Source of the DNA: Acidimicrobiales bacterium | GTDB taxonomy: Bacteria; Actinomycetota; Acidimicrobiia; Acidimicrobiales; SZUA-35 | Assembly (NCBI GenBank): GCA_041394265.1 | Contig: JAWKIO010000005.1 | Coordinates: forward strand, 434,001 to 498,000 | DNA: 64,000 nt | Reading direction: 5' to 3' | In this document: piece by piece, positions 50,033-58,275 of the stretch | Position numbering within the stretch: the first letter of the stretch is position 1 | How the letters are laid out: the number at the start of each line of letters is the position of its first letter | Position numbers and translations under genes: made by a program | The notes under the pieces: generated by a model | What the model was told of the DNA's origin: nothing | Seen by the model: the letters and a program-made list of their open reading frames with translations, nothing else | Databases searched by the model: none

Positions 50033-51820
50033 TCAGCCGATCGACGACGAGGCAGCGATCGGCTCGAACCGACGAGCGATCAGACCAGTCAGATCGTCGG
50101 CCGTCACGGCACCGGCATAGAGGAAGCCCTGCGCCATCGTGCAGCCGAGGTCGACGAGGACCTTGGCCTGGTCCACTCGCTCCACGCCGAGGGCAATGAC
50201 GCCGATGCTGCGCTCGTTGGCCGTGGCCACCATGTCCGCCAGCTGCTCACGGCTGTTCTGGTCGCTGCCGAGCGAGGTGGTGAGGCTGCGATGCAGCTTC
50301 ACGTAGTCGATCGGGAGGCCCTTGAGGACGTCGAGCGACGCCACGTTGGTACCGAAGCCATCGACGCCCAGCTGGAACTTGGGCTGGAGCATGTGGCAGA
50401 GCTGATGGAACACGTCGTGGTGTTCGCGGATCACGATCTCGGGCACTTCGACCGCGAAGCGGGCGTTGGGAATCGAGTCGTCCTCGACGATGCCGGCCAG
50501 GGTTTCGAGCAGGCGGTCGTCGGCGAGCTGGGTGGCCGACAGGTTCACCATGACCATGCGGTCCTCGTCGGCTCGCAGCATGGTGCCCAGCTGTTCGTCG
50601 ACGCCCTGGAACACGAGCGCGCCCAGCGTGCCCATCAGGCCACTGTGCTCGGCTGCGGCAACGACCTCGACGGCGGACAGGCCGATGTCGCCACCAAGTC
50701 GCAGGAGCGCCTCGGCACCGATGACCTCGCCACTCGGCAGATGGACGACCGGCTGGTAGGCGAAGCGGACGTCACGCTGCTCGATGGCCTTGCGGAGCTG
50801 GCGTTCGACCACGAGCAAACGCTGCGAGCGGGTGCGCAGCTCCTCGTCGTGCACGGCGACCCTGTTCCGTCCTCGACCTTTGGCCAGGTAGACCGCCGTC
50901 TCGGCGGCCGACAGCAGGGTGTCGCCGCTCTGGTTCTCGTCGGCCAACGCCACACCGACCGAAGCCGTGAGCGCCAGGTCGTGGCCAACATCGGAGAGCG
51001 TTGCCACACACGAGCGGACTCGCTCGGCGAGTTCCTCGGCGATGGCACCGTGTTCGAGATCGGTGGCGATCACCACGAACTCGTCCGACGGCAGGCGGAA
51101 CATCAGATCGTTGGGTCGCACCACCCCGGCGATGCGGCGGCTGACCAGGTCGAGCAGCCGGATGGCTTCGACGTTGCCGACCAGGTCGTGGACGACCTTG
51201 AAGCGGTCGAGGTCGACGTACAGCACGGCGACCGACCCAACGGGCTGATCCGTGAGGGCGCCGTCCACGATCGAGATGACCTCGGCCCGGTCGGTGATGG
51301 CCGGGCCGGTGCCCGTCCGGTCGAGCGCGACGATCGACACGACCTCGGCGCCGGCTTCGTTCGTACCGCCGAGCATCATGAGTTCGGCGAGGTCCTCGGT
51401 GCCATCGGCGAACATGAGCGAGCGGGTGCGCTGCCACGACTGGCCAGGTGGCGGAAGGGGGGCTTCGCCGCCCGTGCCGCTGTCGGGCGAGTGGCGAGCC
51501 CAGGTGGTGTGGACACCGAACCGGTCGGACCAGCGCTGTGAGGAGTACTCGATACGCCCCGTGGCTCGATCGACCACGACGACGGGGATGTCGAGGGCGT
51601 CGACCGCCAGCGACAGGCCCACCTTGACCACACTCGTGGCGTGGGAGTCTGGGTCGAGCGGCTTTGCGGGCGCGACCGCCGCCGCTGCCTCGGGACGCTC
51701 CTGGTCAGCCGAGGTCGTCGATGCCGTCGGCTCGTCGCTGTGGATCGTGTGCGACGGATCGACAGAAGACGCAGCCTTCTGGCTCGCTCCTCGAACTCTC
51801 GCATCCCAACTTCTCGCCAC
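50033..51820 (-). CDS. Degenerate GGDEF-EAL protein with a PAS-like N-terminus
   Basis: A 595-residue cytoplasmic protein. Residues ~60-170 are PAS-like (PVVVVDRATGRIEYSSQRWSDRFG). The diguanylate cyclase domain keeps LYVDLDRFK but the signature reads PSDEF instead of GG[D/E]EF, so synthesis of c-di-GMP is unlikely. In the EAL domain GAEALLRL, VNLSA and VKLHRS are kept, but DDFG is VDGFG, losing one metal ligand. It is probably a c-di-GMP sensor or weak phosphodiesterase. The GTG at 51820 is chosen because AAGGAG lies five bases upstream; the GTG at 51838 precedes that site. Confidence 0.85.
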   Translation of the reverse strand: MARSWDARVRGASQKAASSVDPSHTIHSDEPTASTTSADQERPEAAAAVAPAKPLDPDSHATSVVKVGLSLAVDALDIPVVVVDRATGRIEYSSQRWSDRFGVHTTWARHSPDSGTGGEAPLPPPGQSWQRTRSLMFADGTEDLAELMMLGGTNEAGAEVVSIVALDRTGTGPAITDRAEVISIVDGALTDQPVGSVAVLYVDLDRFKVVHDLVGNVEAIRLLDLVSRRIAGVVRPNDLMFRLPSDEFVVIATDLEHGAIAEELAERVRSCVATLSDVGHDLALTASVGVALADENQSGDTLLSAAETAVYLAKGRGRNRVAVHDEELRTRSQRLLVVERQLRKAIEQRDVRFAYQPVVHLPSGEVIGAEALLRLGGDIGLSAVEVVAAAEHSGLMGTLGALVFQGVDEQLGTMLRADEDRMVMVNLSATQLADDRLLETLAGIVEDDSIPNARFAVEVPEIVIREHHDVFHQLCHMLQPKFQLGVDGFGTNVASLDVLKGLPIDYVKLHRSLTTSLGSDQNSREQLADMVATANERSIGVIALGVERVDQAKVLVDLGCTMAQGFLYAGAVTADDLTGLIARRFEPIAASSSIG

Positions 51821-51901
51821 AGCGGCTCCTTCTGACACCGTCGATTGACGCCTCCTGTCGGCTGAGTTGTCGACGGCATGAGGGTTTGGTCTGCGGCCCG
51901 A

Positions 51902-51907
51902 TAGCGT
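51902..51907 (+). promoter_or_regulatory. -10 element for the bL37-like gene
   Basis: TAGCGT lies eight bases before the ATG at 51916. Confidence 0.45.
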
Positions 51908-51915
51908 GCAAGGTC

Positions 51916-52005
51916 ATGTCGAAGCGTCGCAAGAAGAAGAGAATCAACGCTCGCCGCAAGAAGGCGAACCACGGCCGCAAGCCCAACGCTGGCCGCAACA
52001 GCTGA
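51916..52005 (+). CDS. Small ribosomal protein bL37-like
   Basis: A 29-residue, highly basic protein: MSKRRKKKRINARR, then KKANHGRKPN and a short tail. It matches the pattern of mycobacterial bL37, a ~24-residue 50S protein found in actinobacteria (basic start, then KANHGKRPN). It is transcribed in its own direction between two minus-strand genes and would be missed by callers with a length cutoff. The assignment is by remembered family pattern, not alignment. Confidence 0.82.
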   Translation: MSKRRKKKRINARRKKANHGRKPNAGRNS

Positions 52006-52020
52006 TCAAGCGCCTGCTGC

Positions 52021-53757
52021 TCAGCTTGAAAACCGCTGATCGAGCTCGGTTTGGAATCGCTCCAGCCGGGCTCGTGCGCGTTCCCGGGCGGTCGACAGGT
52101 CTTCGGCACCACCCACCGGTTCGACGACCTCGATGTACGACTTCAGCTTCGGCTCGGTGCCGCTCGGGCGGACGATGACCCGGGTCCCGTCGTCGAAACG
52201 CATCACGAACCCCGGCGTCGGCGGTAGGTCTCGGCCCAGTGAGAGGTCGAGGTGATCGACCAACGCGGCACCACCGAGTGACGCCGGCGGCTCGGCGACC
52301 AGTTCGGCCAACAATGCCGAACGCCGGGCCATGCCATCGTCACCAGGCAGTCGCACCGTGACGGGTCCGGTCAGATGCAGACCGTGGATGAGTGCGAGAC
52401 GGTCGAGCCGATCCCACAAGGTCTCCCCCTGCGCCAACGCGTCGGCCACCATCTCGGCTGCGACCAGTGCCGCCGAAATGCCGTCCTTGTCTCGCACGGC
52501 ATCCCCGACGCAGTAGCCGAGTGCTTCCTCGTAGCCGATCACGAGCCGCCGATCGGGTCGATCGACGATCGGGCGGGCGACCCACTTGAACCCGGTGAGC
52601 GTCTCGATGTGTTCGACGCCGTGTGCTGCTGCCATCTGGCCGAGCAGCTGGCTCGAGACGATCGAGTTCGACACCATGCGATCCTCACCGGAGGTGTGCC
52701 GCAACAGGTGATCGGCAAGTAGCACGCCGATCTGATCGCCGGTGAGCGGCACGAATGCCGCTCCCGAACTACCGGCACGGGCTGGGATCGCGAGGGCGAG
52801 ACGGTCGGCGTCGGGATCGTTGGCGACGACCAACTGGGCGCCGACCTGCTCGGCCAGGGCCAGCGCCAGATCAAGCGCTCCCGGTTCCTCGGGATTGGGG
52901 AAGGCGGCGGTCGGGAAGTCGGGATCGGGATCGAACTGTTCCGCCACCACGTCGGGGGCCGGGAAGCCGGCCCGCTCGAAGGCCCGCAGGAGATGTTGCC
53001 CGCCCACACCGTGCATGGCGGTGTAAACCGTGCGCACCTCCCTGGGGGTGCTGCGGAGGGCACCGACGGCGGCGTCGAGGTGGCCGGCGACCGCCTGGTC
53101 GCCGAGCCGCTCGATGTTGGCGTGTTCGAGGTCGATGGGCGGAAGGTCACCGGCGGCAACCACGTGAATGGCCCGAGCAATCTCGACATCGGCCGGTGAG
53201 ACGAGCTGAATCCCGTCGGACAGATAGAGCTTGTAGCCGTTGTCGGCCGGCGGATTGTGGCTCGCAGTGATCATGACCCCGGCGTCGGCCGACCGGGCGA
53301 GCACCGAGTACGCCAGCACCGGCGTCGGCAACGGGCCGGGCAGGACGAGCGCCCGTCCACCGAGGCTGGCGACCACACCGGCGGTGTCGGCGGCGAAGTT
53401 CTTGGAGCCGTGGCGGGCGTCGTAGCCGATGACCACCACCGGGTTCGGGGTGCCCTGTGCGTCGAGCCAGTGCATGAGGCCGACCGTGGTCTGACGGACG
53501 ACGAGACGATTCATCCGATTGGGGCCGGGGCCGAGCGCCGCTCGGAGTCCTGCCGTGCCAAACGCAATTCGCCCGTTGAACAGCCCAACGACCTCACGAG
53601 CCGCCTCGCCGGTCGGATCATCTTCCGCTGCCTTCAACAGGGCCTTCAACCCACCGGAGGTCTCGGGGTCGGGATCCCTGGCCAGCCAACGATGGGCGGC
53701 ATCGAAGGCGTTGGCCAGCTCATCGGAGGTCGGAGGGGGCGGAGCAGACGGCGACAC
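52021..53757 (-). CDS. Phosphoglucomutase/phosphomannomutase family enzyme
   Basis: A 578-residue alpha-D-phosphohexomutase of the long form related to PgcA/PGM2. Motifs: MITASHNPPADNGYKLYL with the phosphoserine, metal-binding NDPDADRLALAI, sugar-binding VIGYEEALGYCVGDAV, and phosphate-binding VRPSGTEPKLKSYIEV. It interconverts hexose or pentose 1- and 6(5)-phosphates; the long form includes phosphopentomutase-active members. The start is GTG with GGAG immediately before it. Confidence 0.94.
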   Translation of the reverse strand: MSPSAPPPPTSDELANAFDAAHRWLARDPDPETSGGLKALLKAAEDDPTGEAAREVVGLFNGRIAFGTAGLRAALGPGPNRMNRLVVRQTTVGLMHWLDAQGTPNPVVVIGYDARHGSKNFAADTAGVVASLGGRALVLPGPLPTPVLAYSVLARSADAGVMITASHNPPADNGYKLYLSDGIQLVSPADVEIARAIHVVAAGDLPPIDLEHANIERLGDQAVAGHLDAAVGALRSTPREVRTVYTAMHGVGGQHLLRAFERAGFPAPDVVAEQFDPDPDFPTAAFPNPEEPGALDLALALAEQVGAQLVVANDPDADRLALAIPARAGSSGAAFVPLTGDQIGVLLADHLLRHTSGEDRMVSNSIVSSQLLGQMAAAHGVEHIETLTGFKWVARPIVDRPDRRLVIGYEEALGYCVGDAVRDKDGISAALVAAEMVADALAQGETLWDRLDRLALIHGLHLTGPVTVRLPGDDGMARRSALLAELVAEPPASLGGAALVDHLDLSLGRDLPPTPGFVMRFDDGTRVIVRPSGTEPKLKSYIEVVEPVGGAEDLSTARERARARLERFQTELDQRFSS

Positions 53758-53812
53758 CTCCGGATTGTCGCGCAGGTTGGCGGCACCGGTGCACCCCCGG
53801 GGACACGATCAC

Positions 53813-53818
53813 TACGCT
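53813..53818 (+). promoter_or_regulatory. -10 element for the queuosine-salvage gene
   Basis: TACGCT lies exactly six bases before ATG 53825, the same hexamer and spacing as at 38864. Confidence 0.55.
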
Positions 53819-53824
53819 CGACCG

Positions 53825-54778
53825 ATGGTGCCGCTGCCACAACGTGTCCGATCGTCGTGTGCCGCGCTGATGGCCGAGGCCGAGTTCGTCGACATCGAGG
53901 TCGATCGACTCGCCGCCTTGGCCGAGGAGTATCGGTCGGCGACCGCAGCGGGATCGACCGTCGTCGGCGACCCTCGTCCGGTCGCGTCGATCGACGCCGA
54001 TGCTGCGCTGCTGGTGTTGGCGCTCGACGCCATCAACTTCGGTTCGGGCTATCACGATGTCGTCCGCAAGGACCCGGGGCTGTCGGGAGCGCGCACGATG
54101 GCGTCACGACTGCGGGCCTATGTCGGGATGTCCGGGCCACTCACCGCTGCCCGCCTTCGCACCTTCACGCCGGCCGACTGCTCGCAGATCTTCGGTCAGG
54201 AACTCGACGGGGGTGCGCTCGAGGAGCTCATGTTCCACTTCGCAGTCGCCCTCAACGATCTGGGGTCATGGCTCGACACCGAGTTCGGCGGCTCGGTGCA
54301 CGAAGCGATGGCGCACGCCGACCGCTCGGCGGTCGCCTTCGCCGAATCACTGCTGGCGATGCCGTACTACCGTGACGTCGAGCGGGTCGACCTCGACGAC
54401 GGTCCGCTCGAGGTGGCGCTGTACAAGCGAGCGCAGATCACTGCCGCCGACCTGGAGCGCGAGGTGGGCCCCGGACTGTTCGACGACCTCGGCGAACTCA
54501 CGGCCTTCGCCGACAATCTCGTTCCCCACGTGCTGCGCATCGACGGCGTGCTCGTCCTCGATCCCGAACTCGAGGCAACGATCAACGCCGGACTCCTGCT
54601 CGAGCCTGGCGCACGACCCGAGGTCGAGCTCCGGGCGGCGGGTGTGGTCGTGGTCGACCGGTTGACCAGCCTCACCGGCCACCGGGCCATGGACCTCGAT
54701 CTGATGCTGTGGGAACGGGGCAGTGGTGCCCGCTACAAGGCGGTGCCGAGGCACCGTGCCCGGGGCGTGTTCTACTGA
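53825..54778 (+). CDS. Queuosine 5'-phosphate N-glycosylase/hydrolase (Qng1, DUF2419)
   Basis: A 317-residue protein of the queuosine-salvage family, which releases the base queuine from queuosine 5'-monophosphate. Family landmarks: LALDAINFGSGYHDVVRKDPGLSGARTMASRL, then LMFHFAVALNDLGSWLDTEFGG, and the strongly conserved ALYKRAQI with the substrate lysine. A C-terminal section (LVPHVLRIDGVL) completes the DNA-glycosylase-like fold. It is transcribed alone from a leaderless promoter and its stop overlaps the convergent addA stop by seven bases. No queuine tRNA-ribosyltransferase is visible in the window. Confidence 0.85.
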   Translation: MVPLPQRVRSSCAALMAEAEFVDIEVDRLAALAEEYRSATAAGSTVVGDPRPVASIDADAALLVLALDAINFGSGYHDVVRKDPGLSGARTMASRLRAYVGMSGPLTAARLRTFTPADCSQIFGQELDGGALEELMFHFAVALNDLGSWLDTEFGGSVHEAMAHADRSAVAFAESLLAMPYYRDVERVDLDDGPLEVALYKRAQITAADLEREVGPGLFDDLGELTAFADNLVPHVLRIDGVLVLDPELEATINAGLLLEPGARPEVELRAAGVVVVDRLTSLTGHRAMDLDLMLWERGSGARYKAVPRHRARGVFY

Positions 54779-57700
54779 ACGTCGCCGCCGGCCACGGTGG
54801 CGCGCACCCTGGCCTTGGCTGCTTCCAGATCGGGAACGGCGTATTCCTTGGCCCCGGCGGCGTGGCAGAACACGAATCGACAGTCGGCGACCCGCATCCC
54901 GGTCGAGATCTCGAGCGCGACCGCGTAGGCCGCTCCTTGGAGTTCGTAGCCTGCGGCCTTGGCCGCCACCTCGGCTTCGGAGCGCACGGTGTCGGTCTTG
55001 TAGTCGACGATCACCAGACCGTCTGGGCCCTCGATCAACAGATCGACATAGCCCTCGACCGTGAGGCCGCCCACCCCATCGCCCAACGGGGCGGCAACGT
55101 AGAGCTCGCGGTGGGCCGGGTGGCGACGGGCGAGGTCGACCGCCGGTGAAGCGAACGCCGATCGCACCAGCGCGGCGACGGTATCGATGTGGTCGGGGAT
55201 GGATTCGAGGTCGCACTGGCGGGCGATCTGGGCGTCGAGGTCGGCAGGCTCGTCGTTGGCGTCGATACCGAAGTCGATGTGTTCAAGGGTTGCGTGCACG
55301 GCCCTTCCGATGGCCGATCCCGCACGGCCCTTGCGGCGAACGATCGGTCGGGCCTCGCCGCGGCCGGGATCGGGAGACGGTTCGGTGCTGCCGTCGTCGG
55401 CGTCGGCGTCGGCAATCGTGGCGTCGACCGATCGAGCAATCGCCGTGGCGGACACGGCGGTGGTCACCGACGCCGGCGCGATCACGGCCTCGCGTTCGGA
55501 CAGCCACCGGGCGCGCTCGGCGGCCACGGCGTCGGGATCGGGCACGAGGGTGGGAGCCGACGACGCCGGATCGGCGTCGGGAAGGGCAGGGAGTTCTACG
55601 GTTCGGGCAAGGTGCTCGTTGGCTTCGCTGAACGCTGACAACCGGCCGGCGAAGGTTGCGTTGGGGTCCTTCGGGTCGGCCTTGTGGTGGCCGGACACGA
55701 TCAGGTGGTCCTTGGCCCGGGTGGCGGCGACGTAGAGCAGCCGCAGCTTCTCGTAGTCGCCCATCTCCTCTTCGAGGTCGGCGCGGGGACGGTGCTCGAT
55801 GGTCTCGAGATTCGACTTGAGCCGGACGGCCGGCAGTTCGTCGCCACTCCACAGCACGCTCACGCCCTGGCGACGACCAGCCGGCTTCGTGGTCATGCCC
55901 GACAGGATCGTGATCGAGAACTCGAGACCCTTGGCCCCGTGGACGGTGAGGATGTCGACGGCGTCGTCGTCGGTCTCGGGCAGCAGAGGTTCGTGGACAC
56001 GGGCGCCGTCGGCGCTCTGCAGCTCGGACCAGTCGAGGAATCCTCGGAGGTCGACCCCGTTGGCCTCTTCGTAGGCCCGAGCCTGGTCGAGGAGGAACCG
56101 GAGACGGCGCCACACCTCGGCCGGCCGGGGGTCGCCGAAGCCCAGGAGGAACGCTCGACGTTCCCGCAGCACCCGGTCGAGCAGGGCGGCCGGACCAAGC
56201 CACCAGCGCTCGCTCCAGAGCTCGCGCAGGAACCCGAGCGCTGCCACCACCGGATGGCTCGGGTCGAGGTCGGCGTGCACCTTGGTGCGCAGGTCCCAGC
56301 GCTTCACCGCCTGGTAGTAGGTGAACAGGTCGGTGTCGGCACAGCCGAAGAGGGGCGACCGCAGGGCAGCGACGAGGCTGAGGGTGTCGTTGGGGTCGTC
56401 GATCGCTCGGAGCGTGGCAAGCGCATCGCGGACCTCCTGCGTGTCGTAGACGAGCGTGCCCGTGGCCAGGCGGTACGGGATCCCGAATCGTTCGAGCGCA
56501 TCGCGCAGGTAGGGCAGCGAGGTGCGAGTGGGGATCAGGATCGTGATGTCGGACAGCCGTGCCGGTCGCCAGACACGAGTCCGGGGCGCCGGGTAGGGAT
56601 CGGGTGCGTCGTCGTCAGTGTCGAAGACGGGCCAAGCGTCGGGGTCGTTCCGGATGGCAGCGATCGTGGCGGCCACGTCGTTGGCCTCGGCCTCTCGAAG
56701 CGCGCCAGCCTTGACCTTCGGATCGGGGTGCGGGCCGCCGAGGATGACCGGACGGTGGTCGGCACCGGAGTCTGCAGCCCGGTGGGCCACGAGTGGTTCG
56801 TACTTGGGTTGGGCGCCCGGCACTTCCTCGGGCATCGCCTCGTCGAACACCCCGTTCACCCAGTCGATGATGGGAGCGACGGTGCGGAAGTTGGTGCGAA
56901 GCCGCACGGGGACGTCGCCGCCGAACACGCCACGGGCGTCGAGAAACAGCTCGATGTCGGCGCGCCGGAAGCGGTAGATCGACTGCTTCGGATCACCGAC
57001 GAAGAACAGCCGGCCGCCGTCGATCGGGTGTTCCCGCCAGTCGCTCGCTTGCTCGTCGGCCGGGGTGGCGGCGATCAGCGATGCGAGCTCGATCTGGATG
57101 GGGTCGGTGTCTTGGAACTCGTCGAGCAGGACATGCCGGTACCGCCGGTGCAGGCTCGCCCGCACCTCGGGCGAGCGGCGCAGCACGCTTCGGGCCAATA
57201 CCAACAGGTCGTGGAACTCGAGCCCGCCGTCGGCCTGACGGGCTTGAGCGGCAGCAACGACCTCTCGGGCGGTGAGCCGCATGAGTTGATCGATGACGTC
57301 GTTGCTCGCTCGAGCGATGACATCGTCGGCTGCCGCTGCCACCGCCTTCACGAGGTCCTTGACCTCGGTCGGTGGGACCGACCAGTTGCCCTTCGCTCCC
57401 CCGCTGCCCGGACCCCACTTGGATCGCCCGGTGATGCCCCGGAGTTTGCGGTGCGGGTCATCGATGCCGACCAGGGCGAGCATCTCGCCGAGCAGACCGC
57501 CCTGGAGGTGTTGGTAGAGCTTGTCGTCGTGGTTGGTGCAGAAGGCGCACGCCTCGACGAGTTCGCCGACGGCGGCGTCGAAAGCGCTGAAGTCGATGGC
57601 CCGCAGCGGCGGCAGTGGTTCGTCGGCCAGGCCGACGATGCGGTCCCAGTTCTGGGAGAAGTTCGACGCCACGTCTTTGAACGATGCCTGGCCCTTGTAA

Positions 57701-58275
57701 CGAGGGGTGAGGGCGACATCGAGCAGAACAGCTCGGTAGAGCAGTTCGGCATGGTCGGGGTCGTCGTGGAGCTGATCGACGAATCGCTCCCAACGCTGTT
57801 CGTGGGCGAGCTGCGACGACACTTCGTCGAGGACGCTGACGCGAGGCGGCAGGTGAGCGGCGACCGAGAACTCGTTGAGGATGCGGCTGGCGAAACCGTG
57901 CACGGTCGAGATGGCGGCTTGATCACTGTCGGCGATGGCGGCGAGGCACGCCTGTCGGGCGGCAGCCGTGGCGTCGGGGTCGCCGGCACGCTTCTCGAAC
58001 GCCACGCGAATGCGGGTGGCAAGCTCGGCCGCGGCGGCTTCAGTGAAGGTGATGGCAGCGATGTCTCGTAGCTGGACACGACGATCATCTGCGGGGTCGT
58101 CGACGTGTGCGAGCACGAGGTTCACGACACGGTCGACGAGCTGGGTGGTCTTGCCGGTACCTGCACCCGCTTCGACGAACAGGGTGTCGGCCAATCCGGT
58201 GACGCTGATGCGGTGACGATCGTCGGCATCGGCGATGGGGTCGGTGGCCATCGGGAGCTGTGGGTCGGGGCTCAT
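54772..58275 (-). CDS. addA: AddA/RecB-like helicase-nuclease
   Basis: A 1167-residue UvrD-superfamily enzyme. Walker A is FVEAGAGTGKTTQL near residue 38; AAITFTEAAAAEL (motif Ia), LLDEFQDTDPIQ (Walker B), GDPKQSIYRFR (III), ILTVHGAKGLEF (V) and VAATRAKDHLIV (VI) follow. The C-terminal PD-(D/E)xK nuclease has GYVDLLIEG and VIVDYKTDT. With the upstream AddB-like gene it should form a helicase-nuclease resecting double-strand ends for RecA. The ATG overlaps the addB stop by four bases. Confidence 0.92.
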   Translation of the reverse strand: MSPDPQLPMATDPIADADDRHRISVTGLADTLFVEAGAGTGKTTQLVDRVVNLVLAHVDDPADDRRVQLRDIAAITFTEAAAAELATRIRVAFEKRAGDPDATAAARQACLAAIADSDQAAISTVHGFASRILNEFSVAAHLPPRVSVLDEVSSQLAHEQRWERFVDQLHDDPDHAELLYRAVLLDVALTPRYKGQASFKDVASNFSQNWDRIVGLADEPLPPLRAIDFSAFDAAVGELVEACAFCTNHDDKLYQHLQGGLLGEMLALVGIDDPHRKLRGITGRSKWGPGSGGAKGNWSVPPTEVKDLVKAVAAAADDVIARASNDVIDQLMRLTAREVVAAAQARQADGGLEFHDLLVLARSVLRRSPEVRASLHRRYRHVLLDEFQDTDPIQIELASLIAATPADEQASDWREHPIDGGRLFFVGDPKQSIYRFRRADIELFLDARGVFGGDVPVRLRTNFRTVAPIIDWVNGVFDEAMPEEVPGAQPKYEPLVAHRAADSGADHRPVILGGPHPDPKVKAGALREAEANDVAATIAAIRNDPDAWPVFDTDDDAPDPYPAPRTRVWRPARLSDITILIPTRTSLPYLRDALERFGIPYRLATGTLVYDTQEVRDALATLRAIDDPNDTLSLVAALRSPLFGCADTDLFTYYQAVKRWDLRTKVHADLDPSHPVVAALGFLRELWSERWWLGPAALLDRVLRERRAFLLGFGDPRPAEVWRRLRFLLDQARAYEEANGVDLRGFLDWSELQSADGARVHEPLLPETDDDAVDILTVHGAKGLEFSITILSGMTTKPAGRRQGVSVLWSGDELPAVRLKSNLETIEHRPRADLEEEMGDYEKLRLLYVAATRAKDHLIVSGHHKADPKDPNATFAGRLSAFSEANEHLARTVELPALPDADPASSAPTLVPDPDAVAAERARWLSEREAVIAPASVTTAVSATAIARSVDATIADADADDGSTEPSPDPGRGEARPIVRRKGRAGSAIGRAVHATLEHIDFGIDANDEPADLDAQIARQCDLESIPDHIDTVAALVRSAFASPAVDLARRHPAHRELYVAAPLGDGVGGLTVEGYVDLLIEGPDGLVIVDYKTDTVRSEAEVAAKAAGYELQGAAYAVALEISTGMRVADCRFVFCHAAGAKEYAVPDLEAAKARVRATVAGGDVQ

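Noticed and set aside
55684..58071. A 795-codon open frame on the plus strand opposite addA (similar ones at 59493-61628, 20814-22565 and 41891-43684)
   Set aside because: These mirror real genes. The products are rich in Gly, Val, Asp and Arg without domain motifs, as expected from the complement of high-GC codons.
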